Source: Hydrogenophaga intermedia
Lineage (GTDB): Bacteria; Pseudomonadota; Gammaproteobacteria; Burkholderiales; Burkholderiaceae_C
Assembly: GCF_023715105.1 (NCBI RefSeq)
Contig: NZ_JAMBNO010000004.1
Span: 155,579 to 219,578 of the forward strand
Direction: 5' to 3'
DNA: 64,000 nt
Position numbers and translations under genes: made by a program. Under the pieces are notes generated by a model. The model was not told where the DNA came from and ran no database searches. It worked only from the letters and a program-made list of their open reading frames with translations. Within the stretch, counting starts at the first letter, position 1. Each line of letters starts with the position of its first letter. This document shows positions 57,269 to 64,000 of this stretch, piece by piece.

Positions 57269-57499
57269 ATGACCGAGCCCATGCCCCTGCCCGTCGACGC
57301 CACGCGCTGCCCGCTGTGCGGCAGTGACAACCGGTGCGCCATGGAAATGCAAAAGGCCACCGGCGAGCCACAGCCGCCCTGCTGGTGCGTGAGCGAAACC
57401 TTCACGCCCGAACTGCTGGCACGCATACCCGAAGCGGCCCGCGGCACAGCCTGCCTGTGCCCGGCGTGCGTGAAATCGGCCCTTGCCGCGCCGCGATGA
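57269..57499 (+). CDS. cysteine-rich CWC-family protein
   Basis: A 76-residue protein with paired cysteines (CPLCGSDNRCAME, CWC, ACLCPACV), matching the CWC family, which may bind zinc or a metal cluster. Function unknown. Its stop overlaps the MFS start (ATGA), so the two are coupled. Confidence 0.8.
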   Translation: MTEPMPLPVDATRCPLCGSDNRCAMEMQKATGEPQPPCWCVSETFTPELLARIPEAARGTACLCPACVKSALAAPR

Positions 57500-58995
57500 G
57501 CGACGCCGCACAAGACCCGAACGGACTGCCCGCGCTGCGCGAGCGCTACGGCCCGCGCTACCGATGGCTGCTGCTGCTCGCGGTGATGGTGGGCACCATG
57601 GCCTCGATCATGTCGTCGACGATCGTGAACGTGGCCATTCCCGACATGAGCCAGCACTTCACGCTGGGCCAGGAGCGCGCGCAGTGGGTGTCCTCCGCCT
57701 TCATGGCGGCCATGACGGTCTCGATGCTGACCACGCCCTGGCTGCTGGCGCGCTATGGCTACCGGCGAACTTACGAGGGGTGCATGTGGCTGCTGCTGGT
57801 CGGTGGCGTGGCCGGCGGCCTGGCAAACGATTACCCGCTGGTGCTGGCCGCGCGCGTGGCCGAGGGCCTGGCGGCGGGCGTGGTGCAGCCGATCCCGGCC
57901 ATCATCATCCTGCGCGCTTTTGATTCCACCGAACAAGGCCGCGCCAGCGGCATCTTCGGCATGGGCGTGGTGCTGGCGCCGGCGCTGGGCCCCAGCATCG
58001 GCGGCGTGCTGGTCGACTGGTTCGGCTGGCGCTCGATCTTCTTCATGGTGGTGCCGCTGTGCGTGGTCTCGCTGTGGCTGGCGAAGAAGCTGATCCCCAC
58101 CACCGCACCTGGCGGGGGCGCCGCCAACCGGGACGGTGCCGGGCTCGACTGGCGCGGCCTGCTGATCGCCTCCCTGGGCACGCTGTGCCTGCTCAACGGC
58201 CTGGTGGAGCTGCAGGGCGGCACCGCGGCCACCGCGCTCACGCTGCTGGCGGCCGCCGTCGGCCTGCTGGTCGCCTTCATCTGGCTCGAGCGGCGCACGC
58301 TGCAGCAGCGCCGGCGCCACCCCAGCCAGGGCGTGGACCCGCTGCTGGACCTCACGTTGTTTCGGGACCGGCGTTTCGCCATGGGCAGCATCGTGGCCTT
58401 CATCTACGGCATCGCGCTGTTCGGCTCCACCTACCTGCTGCCGGTGTACATGCAGATGGGGTTGCGCCTCTCGCCCTCGGTCGTGGGCACGGTGCTGCTG
58501 CCGGCGGGCTTCGTGCTGGCCGTCACCATCGCCGTGGTGGGCCGGCTGGCCGACCGCCAACCCACGCACCGCCTGGTGAGCATCGGCCTGCTGATGCTGG
58601 CAGCCTCGTTCGCGCTGATGGTGACGATCCGCCTAGACCACGCGGGACTGATCATTCCGCTGCTCATCCTCTGGGCCATTCTGGGTCGCATCGGGCTGGG
58701 CTTCGTCCTGCCCTCACTCAACATCGGCGCCATGCGCGGGCTCGACCGCAGCCACATCCCGCAAGGCTCCAGCGCCATCAATTTCTTGCGCATGCTGGGT
58801 GGCGCCGCGGGCGTGAGCCTGTGCGGCATCTTCCTGGAGTGGCGGCTCGCGGCGCACGGCCAGGTGCTGGACAGCGCCAGCCGCGCACCAGACCGGCTGG
58901 CCGCCTTCAACGAAACCTTCATCCTGCTGGCCGTCATCTGCGGCGTGGCGCTCATCGCCGCGCTGCGGCTCAAGGCCGACAGCCGCACACAATAG
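57496..58995 (+). CDS. DHA2-family MFS transporter (EmrB/QacA type)
   Basis: A 499-residue, approximately 14-helix drug:H+ antiporter. Motif A equivalent ARYGYRRTYEGC, motif C region GMGVVLAPALGPSIGGVLVDWFGWRS and the C-terminal LPSLNIGAMRGL segment are visible. Without an EmrA-type periplasmic adaptor gene nearby it may act alone. Substrates unknown. Confidence 0.88.
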   Translation: MSDAAQDPNGLPALRERYGPRYRWLLLLAVMVGTMASIMSSTIVNVAIPDMSQHFTLGQERAQWVSSAFMAAMTVSMLTTPWLLARYGYRRTYEGCMWLLLVGGVAGGLANDYPLVLAARVAEGLAAGVVQPIPAIIILRAFDSTEQGRASGIFGMGVVLAPALGPSIGGVLVDWFGWRSIFFMVVPLCVVSLWLAKKLIPTTAPGGGAANRDGAGLDWRGLLIASLGTLCLLNGLVELQGGTAATALTLLAAAVGLLVAFIWLERRTLQQRRRHPSQGVDPLLDLTLFRDRRFAMGSIVAFIYGIALFGSTYLLPVYMQMGLRLSPSVVGTVLLPAGFVLAVTIAVVGRLADRQPTHRLVSIGLLMLAASFALMVTIRLDHAGLIIPLLILWAILGRIGLGFVLPSLNIGAMRGLDRSHIPQGSSAINFLRMLGGAAGVSLCGIFLEWRLAAHGQVLDSASRAPDRLAAFNETFILLAVICGVALIAALRLKADSRTQ

Positions 58996-59003
58996 CCGCC
59001 ACC

Positions 59004-59768
59004 ATGTGCCAGCTGCTCGGCCTGAACTGCGCCACCCCCACCGACGCCACCTTCAGCTTCACCGGCTTTCGCGAGCGCGGCGGCAACACCGACCATCACG
59101 CCGATGGCTGGGGCATCGCCTTCTTCGAGGGCAAGGGCCTGCGCCTGTTCCTTGACCACCAGAGCGCAGCGCATTCGCCGATGGCGCAGTTCCTGCAGGC
59201 TTATCCGCTCAAGAGCCGCAACATCATTGCCCACGTGCGCAAGGCCACGATCGGCGAAGTGGCGCTGGAGAACGCCCACCCCTTCGTGCGCGAACTCTGG
59301 GGCCGCCAATGGGTGTTCGCCCACAACGGCGACCTCAAGGACTACGCCCCGCCGCTGCACAGCCACTTCCGCCCGGTGGGCAGCACCGACAGCGAACGCG
59401 CCTTCTGCTGGCTGATGCAGGAGCTGCACAAATCGCACGCGGGCCTGCCCAGCGTGCACGAGCTCACCCACACGCTGCGCGAGCTGATTCCGCAGGTCAC
59501 GCGGTTTGGCAGCTTCAACTTCCTGCTCTCCAACGGCGAGGCGCTGTGGGCCCACTGCAGCACCAACCTGCATTGGCTGGTACGCCAGCACCCGTTCGCA
59601 CAGGCCACGCTCAAGGACTGCGACTGGACGGTGGACTTCGCCACCGTGAACCAGCCCGGCGACCGCGCCGCGGTGATCGTGACGACACCGCTTACCAGCA
59701 ACGAGGCCTGGACCGCGTTCACACCCGACGAGCTCAAGGTGTTCGTGGACGGCCTGCCGATCGGGTGA
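59004..59768 (+). CDS. class II glutamine amidotransferase
   Basis: A 254-residue N-terminal-nucleophile amidotransferase with Cys2 exposed after Met removal (MCQLLGLNCA), HHADGWGIAFF and the HVRKAT and FAHNGDLKDY loops of the glutaminase site. Homologous to YafJ/YafJ-like stand-alone glutaminases, whose substrates are unknown. It starts 8 bp after the MFS gene. Confidence 0.9.
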   Translation: MCQLLGLNCATPTDATFSFTGFRERGGNTDHHADGWGIAFFEGKGLRLFLDHQSAAHSPMAQFLQAYPLKSRNIIAHVRKATIGEVALENAHPFVRELWGRQWVFAHNGDLKDYAPPLHSHFRPVGSTDSERAFCWLMQELHKSHAGLPSVHELTHTLRELIPQVTRFGSFNFLLSNGEALWAHCSTNLHWLVRQHPFAQATLKDCDWTVDFATVNQPGDRAAVIVTTPLTSNEAWTAFTPDELKVFVDGLPIG

Positions 59769-59894
59769 CACGGGCACAGGGTCAACCCTGATGTCCGCGT
59801 GTCCCGTGCGGACACCCCCTCGGCCTATCATCCTTCGGTGCTTCGCACCCCCTGCGGGCGTGCGCCTTTCCCATCCGCACCCAGGAGACAAACC

Positions 59895-60920
59895 ATGCAA
59901 CGACGCCACTTCATCGCCAGCGGCATTGCCGCCGCCAGCTTGCCGAACCTCAGCTTCGCGCAGGGCATCGAGAAGCCCAAGTGCACCATCGCCGTGGGCG
60001 GCAAGAACCTCTTCTACTACCTGCCACTGACCATCGCCGAGCAACTGGGCTACTTCAAGGACGAAGGCCTGGACCTCACCATCGTTGACTTCGCGGGCGG
60101 CTCGCGTGCATTGCAGGCCGTGGTGGGCGGCAGCGCGGACGTCGTTTCCGGCGCGTTCGAGCACACGATCAACATGCAGTTCAAGGGCCAGCCCATGCGG
60201 GCCTTCGTGCTGCAGGGCCTGGCGCCGCAGATCGTGCTCGGCATCAACCCCAAGACCATGCCCAACTTCAAGGACGTGGCTGAACTCAAGGGCAAGAAGA
60301 TCGGGGTGACCGCACCGGGCAGCTCGACCAACGTGCTGGTGAACTTCGTGCTCGCCAAGGCGGGCTTGAAGCCGAGCGACGTGAGCATCGTGGGCGTGGG
60401 TGCCAGCAACGGCGCGGTGGCGGCCATGCGCGCCGGGCAGATCGACGCGATCAGCAACCTCGACCCGGTGATCACGCTGCTGCAGCGCTCGGGCGATCTG
60501 AAGATCGTCACCGACACGCGCATCGTGAGCGAGGCCGAGCGCGTGTTCGGCGGCCCGATGCCGGCCGGTTGCCTGTACTGCCCGCAGCCCTTCCTCGATC
60601 GCAACCCCAACACCGCGCAGGCCATGGCCAACGCCATGGTGCGCGCCAACAAGTGGATCCAGAAGGCCGGCCCGGGCGACATCATCAAGGTGGTGCCCGA
60701 GAGCTACCTGCTGGGTGACCGCGCGATCTACATCGACGGCTTCCTGGCCGCCCAGAAGGCGCTCTCGCCCGACGGCTTGATCCCGGCCAAGGGCTCCGAG
60801 ACTGCCTTCAAGGCACTGGGCAGCGTGGACGCCGAGCTCGCCAAGGCGAAGCTCGACCTGAACGCGGTCTACACCAACGCGTTCGCACAGAAGGCCAACG
60901 CCAAGTACCCGAAGGGATGA
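59895..60920 (+). CDS. NitT/Tau-type ABC transporter substrate-binding protein
   Basis: A 341-residue periplasmic binding protein with a signal (MQRRHFIASGIAAASLPNLS, possible twin-arginine) and an SsuA/THI5-like fold (FYYLPLTIAEQLGYFKDEGL, GGSRALQAVVGGSADVVSG). Members bind taurine, alkanesulfonates, nitrate, riboflavin or thiamine precursors. AGGAG at 59883 precedes ATG. First gene of a complete three-gene importer. Confidence 0.92.
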   Translation: MQRRHFIASGIAAASLPNLSFAQGIEKPKCTIAVGGKNLFYYLPLTIAEQLGYFKDEGLDLTIVDFAGGSRALQAVVGGSADVVSGAFEHTINMQFKGQPMRAFVLQGLAPQIVLGINPKTMPNFKDVAELKGKKIGVTAPGSSTNVLVNFVLAKAGLKPSDVSIVGVGASNGAVAAMRAGQIDAISNLDPVITLLQRSGDLKIVTDTRIVSEAERVFGGPMPAGCLYCPQPFLDRNPNTAQAMANAMVRANKWIQKAGPGDIIKVVPESYLLGDRAIYIDGFLAAQKALSPDGLIPAKGSETAFKALGSVDAELAKAKLDLNAVYTNAFAQKANAKYPKG

Positions 60921-60921
60921 C

Positions 60922-61737
60922 ATGACGGCAGCGGCGATCGAATTGCAGGACGTCGCCTGCACCTTCATCAGCAAGGACGCCCCCGGCCAGCGCTACACCG
61001 CGGTCGAGGGCGTGAACCTCACGGTGGGGGCGGGCGAGTTCGTGAGCGTGGTGGGCCCCACGGGCTGCGGCAAGAGCACCCTGCTCAACGTGGCGGCCGG
61101 CCTGCTCGAACCCAGCAAGGGCAGCGCGCGCATCTTCGGCGAGACCCTGCAGGGCATCAACGCGCGCGCTGGCTACATGTTCCAGAGCGAGAGCCTCATG
61201 CCCTGGCGCACCGGCCTGCAAAACGTGATGGCCGGGCTGCAGTTCCGCGGCGTGGCCGACGCCGACGCGCGGGCCCAGGCCGACGACTGGCTGCGCCGCG
61301 TGGGCCTGGGTGGCTTCGGTGACCGCTACCCGCACCAGATGAGCGGCGGCATGCGCAAGCGCACCTCGCTCGCGCAGACGCTGGTGCTCGACCCCGACAT
61401 CATCCTGATGGACGAACCGTTCTCGGCGCTTGACATCCAGACGCGGCAGCTGATGGAGAACGAGGTGCTGCAACTCTGGGCGGCAAAGAAAAAGGCGGTG
61501 CTGTTCATCACGCACGACCTCGACGAAGCCATCGCCATGAGCGATCGCGTGGTCATCATGTCCGCCGGCCCGGCCAGCCACATCATCGGTGACTTCCGCA
61601 TCGACATCGAGCGCCCGCGCGATGTGGCCGAGGTCAAGACGATGCCGCGCTTCCTCGAACTGCACGCGGCCATCTGGGCCGTGCTGCGCGACGAGGTGCT
61701 CAAGGGTTACCAGCAACAACTGCAGAAGGCCGCCTGA
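60922..61737 (+). CDS. NitT/Tau-type ABC transporter ATP-binding protein
   Basis: 271-residue ATPase: Walker A GPTGCGKST, signature MSGGMRKR, Walker B IILMDEPFSALD, and switch His in FITHDLDEAI. It starts 1 bp after the binding-protein stop. Confidence 0.95.
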   Translation: MTAAAIELQDVACTFISKDAPGQRYTAVEGVNLTVGAGEFVSVVGPTGCGKSTLLNVAAGLLEPSKGSARIFGETLQGINARAGYMFQSESLMPWRTGLQNVMAGLQFRGVADADARAQADDWLRRVGLGGFGDRYPHQMSGGMRKRTSLAQTLVLDPDIILMDEPFSALDIQTRQLMENEVLQLWAAKKKAVLFITHDLDEAIAMSDRVVIMSAGPASHIIGDFRIDIERPRDVAEVKTMPRFLELHAAIWAVLRDEVLKGYQQQLQKAA

Positions 61738-61755
61738 GCGCGGCACCGTCAACGC

Positions 61756-62583
61756 ATGTGGAAGTTCCTCAAACCCCGCCCGGGCAACCTGCGCCTGTGG
61801 CAACTCGGCCTGCTCGCGCTCCTGTTCCTGTTCTGGCACGTCATGACCAAGCCCGGTCTGGTGCCGACCTTCATGTTCGACAACGACCGGCAGGCTGCGT
61901 TCTTCTTCGGTGAACCGCTGAAGATCTTCACGCGCATCTGGGTCTGGTTCGTGCGCGACGCCGACATCTACGTTCACCTGTGGGTCACGCTGGCCGAAAC
62001 GCTCATGGCCTTTGGCATCGGCGCCGTGACCGGGCTGGCTGGCGGGCTGTGGCTGGCGCTCTCGCCCATGGCATCGGCCATCCTCGAGCCCTACATCAAG
62101 GCGCTCAACTCCATGCCACGCATCATCCTCGCGCCCATCTTCGCGGTGTGGTTCGGGCTGGGCATGGCCTCCAAGGTGGCTCTGGGCGTCACGCTGGTGT
62201 TCTTCATCGTGTTCTTCAACGTCTACCAGGGCGTCAAGGAAGTGAGCCCGGTGGTGCTGGCCAACGCGCGCATGCTGGGCGCGAGCCAGAAGCAGCTGCT
62301 GCGCCACGTCTACCTGCCCAGCGCCACCAGCTGGGTGTTCAGCTCGCTGCACACCAGCGTCGGCCTGGCCTTCGTGGGCGCGGTGGTGGGCGAGTACCTC
62401 GGCTCGTCGCAGGGCGTGGGCTACCTCATCCTGCAGGCCGAGGGCCAGTTCGACATCAACACCGTGATGGCCGGCATCCTGGTGCTCACCAGCTTCGCGC
62501 TGGTGCTGGACGCGGCGGTGGGCCGCATCGAGAAACGCCTGATGAAATGGCAGCCCAAGGCGGGCGAGACGGAAAAACTCTGA
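61756..62583 (+). CDS. NitT/Tau-type ABC transporter permease
   Basis: 275-residue inner-membrane permease with about six helices and the EAA-loop region (NARMLGASQKQLLRHVYLPS) that contacts the ATPase. Completes the importer. Confidence 0.95.
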   Translation: MWKFLKPRPGNLRLWQLGLLALLFLFWHVMTKPGLVPTFMFDNDRQAAFFFGEPLKIFTRIWVWFVRDADIYVHLWVTLAETLMAFGIGAVTGLAGGLWLALSPMASAILEPYIKALNSMPRIILAPIFAVWFGLGMASKVALGVTLVFFIVFFNVYQGVKEVSPVVLANARMLGASQKQLLRHVYLPSATSWVFSSLHTSVGLAFVGAVVGEYLGSSQGVGYLILQAEGQFDINTVMAGILVLTSFALVLDAAVGRIEKRLMKWQPKAGETEKL

Positions 62584-62634
62584 GCCCGGCACCCGGATGG
62601 CCACGCGCGCGCGGGCCACGGGACAATGCACCGC

Positions 62635-64000
62635 ATGCACAGTCCCAGCCCGCCCCGGCAACCCGGTCGCCCACCGGTGCAGCAACTGCCGGCGGAGCTG
62701 GCCGCGCGCTGGCAGCCCGGCGCCTGGATGGCGACGCCGCGCCGCCGCGCCGGCACCGCGTGGGGGCTGTCGCTGGCGGTGCACGTGCTGCTGCTGGGCC
62801 TGACCTTCGGCGGCGAGGGGCTCGGGCTGCCCGGTTTCGGCCTGCCCTGGCAGGAGCGGCGTGCCGAGGCACCCGGGCGACACGCTCAGCCCGCACCGCA
62901 GCCCAGCATGGTCGCGGCGAACGCCCCTGAACCCGCTGCAGAGGCCCACACGGCACCGGCCGAGGCAGCCGGCACGTCAAGCACCCCGCCAACGACGCCC
63001 ACCGCCATCCCTGCACCTGCGCTCACAGTGCTGGACTACGGCACGCTGCAGACGGCGCGCGCGGCCGAAGCGGCCCGCCTCGAAGCGGCCCGCCGGGCCG
63101 CCGCGCAGGCCCTGTCCGAACGCCAGGCCGCCGCGCGCGAGCGCGCTGCGCGCCAGGAGTCTGCCCGGCAGGCGGCCATCCAGCAGGCCGCTGCACGGCG
63201 CGAGACTGCCCGGCAGGAAGCCGCGCGACAGCAGGCGGCAAGAGAGCAAGCCGCACGAGAACAACAAGCTGCGCGCGAACGGGCCACGCAGGCATCGGCC
63301 ACACGCCCGCCCGACGCCGAACGCACCGAGCCCGCACGGGCCGAGCCCGAGCGGTTGGCGTCCGACGCGCCCGCACCCACCGTAACGCCCGCGCCGCCAC
63401 CGGACCCCACGCCGGCGCCGATCACCGCGCCACCACCCGCGCCGCCAGTGCTCGCACAGCAGGACGCGACACTGCCCGAGGTGCAAGCGCCCAAAGCGCA
63501 GCAGGACGACCCGGCGCAGCAAGCAGCGGCAGCGAGCCGGGAGACCACGCTCCTGCAGGCTCTGCGGGCCGAAGCCGATCGGCAAGCCGCCGCGCAGGCA
63601 CTGGCCGCGCGGGAGGCCGCTGTACAGGCCGAGGCGGTGCGACTGGCGCAGGAACAGGCCGAGGCACAGCAACGCCAGGCCCAGCAGCAGGAAGCCGAGC
63701 GCCGGCAAGCAGCCCAGGCCCAGGCGGCGCGTGAGGCCGCAGCGCGGGCCGAGGCCGCGCAGCAAGCGGCCGAACGCGAACAGGCCGAACAACGGGAGGC
63801 CGCACGCGCCGAGGCAGCGCGCCAGGCTGCGGCCGAGCGGGCGCAAGCCGAACGCGAGGCCGCAGCGCGAGAAGCCGCAGCGCGAGAAGCCGCAGCGCGA
63901 GAAGCCGCAGCGCGAGAAGCCGCAGCGCGAGAAGCCGCAGCGCGAGAAGCCGCAGCGCGAGAAGCCGCAGCGCGAGAAGCCGCAGCGCGAGAAGCCGCAG
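62635..64000 (+). CDS. TolA/TonB-like coiled-coil membrane protein (C-terminus outside window)
   Basis: At least 455 residues, running off the right edge with no stop. A short basic cytoplasmic start is followed by one membrane helix (AWGLSLAVHVLLLGLTF, about residues 44-60), a Pro/Ala-rich stretch, then an Ala/Arg/Glu/Gln-rich helical rod (about 135-195 and 300 onward) like TolA domain II, broken by a Pro-rich hinge. The C-terminal end in view is EAAAR repeats. The missing C-terminus probably has a TonB/TolA-like domain. ATG 62635 is the only start consistent with the membrane helix. Confidence 0.75.
   Translation, partial: MHSPSPPRQPGRPPVQQLPAELAARWQPGAWMATPRRRAGTAWGLSLAVHVLLLGLTFGGEGLGLPGFGLPWQERRAEAPGRHAQPAPQPSMVAANAPEPAAEAHTAPAEAAGTSSTPPTTPTAIPAPALTVLDYGTLQTARAAEAARLEAARRAAAQALSERQAAARERAARQESARQAAIQQAAARRETARQEAARQQAAREQAAREQQAARERATQASATRPPDAERTEPARAEPERLASDAPAPTVTPAPPPDPTPAPITAPPPAPPVLAQQDATLPEVQAPKAQQDDPAQQAAAASRETTLLQALRAEADRQAAAQALAAREAAVQAEAVRLAQEQAEAQQRQAQQQEAERRQAAQAQAAREAAARAEAAQQAAEREQAEQREAARAEAARQAAAERAQAEREAAAREAAAREAAAREAAAREAAAREAAAREAAAREAAAREAAAREAA
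63856..64000 (+). repeat. perfect 15-bp tandem repeats coding EAAAR
   Basis: One variant unit (GAGGCCGCAGCGCGA) is followed by eight identical GAAGCCGCAGCGCGA units (63871-63990) and a partial copy that continues past the window. The 15-bp period keeps frame and encodes a rigid alpha-helical (EAAAR)n. Such perfect arrays expand and contract by slippage. Confidence 0.95.

Noticed and set aside
58431..60974. An 847-codon minus-strand open frame opposite MFS, amidotransferase and binding-protein genes
   Set aside because: Crosses three genes with clear motifs; no start signal or domain of its own.
63856..64000. CRISPR array or non-coding satellite
   Set aside because: The 15-bp units have no spacers and keep one reading frame with the upstream coiled-coil gene.

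Overview
The window is GC-rich (roughly two thirds G+C by eye) and looks like chromosomal sequence from a betaproteobacterium of the Comamonadaceae (Hydrogenophaga/Acidovorax-like). This rests on the gene complement (tuf in an str-S10 ribosomal cluster, glutathione-dependent formaldehyde oxidation, IorAB-type molybdenum hydroxylase, TRAP and NitT-type binding proteins, HemJ), codon use strongly biased to G/C at third positions, and an intergenic repeat of a style seen in that family. No rRNA, tRNA, CRISPR array, insertion sequence or phage gene was seen.

Layout. 1-12 kb is a signalling region: a leftward block of two sensor kinases, a NarL-type regulator and a degenerate receiver; a rightward multi-PAS kinase; a GlxA-type AraC regulator; a methyltransferase; and a chemoreceptor. 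11.8-17.6 kb is a tightly overlapped leftward operon (SDR, flavin monooxygenase, bile-acid/Na+-type symporter, NAD-epimerase, EamA exporter) with a divergent IclR regulator, probably an uptake/oxidation pathway for an unidentified hydrophobic substrate. 18-20 kb holds formaldehyde detoxification (fghA, frmA). 21-25.7 kb has azoR/LysR and an ECF41-type sigma factor with its carboxymuconolactone-decarboxylase-like partner and a divergent AraC regulator. 25.7-28.4 kb encodes an IorAB-like molybdenum hydroxylase. 28.6-38.7 kb carries an orphan TRAP binding protein, an ornithine-cyclodeaminase relative, an MFS fusion protein, a double-receiver regulator, a tandem glycine riboswitch in front of an FAD amino-acid dehydrogenase, a DOPA-dioxygenase/esterase operon with divergent LysR, and a peroxiredoxin. 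38.8-48.8 kb is the str-S10 translation cluster (rpsL rpsG fusA tuf rpsJ rplC rplD rplW rplB rpsS rplV rpsC rplP rpmC rpsQ), read leftward. 48.9-52.7 kb has a penicillin-binding carboxypeptidase, a hydrolase, a [2Fe-2S] protein, a VanZ-like protein and HemJ.

53.0-55.0 kb is the most unexpected part: the remains of a type III secretion system. A 3' fragment of sctN (leftward) is joined head to head with a 3' fragment of sctD (rightward), followed by an intact small ORF at the sctE position, an intact needle gene sctF, and a LuxR-type regulator. One deletion of the core of a divergent T3SS island would explain the arrangement.

55.2-64 kb has two multihaem cytochromes c, a small Cys-rich protein, a DHA2-type MFS transporter, a class II amidotransferase, a complete NitT/Tau-type ABC importer, and a TolA/TonB-like coiled-coil protein that ends in perfect 15-bp repeats and runs off the window. 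The most informative regulatory signals are 21-bp direct repeats beside a near-consensus ECF41 promoter (24.55-24.66 kb), the glycine riboswitch (33.86-34.05 kb), a 30-bp LysR palindrome (37.18 kb) and an IclR-site palindrome (16.81 kb).
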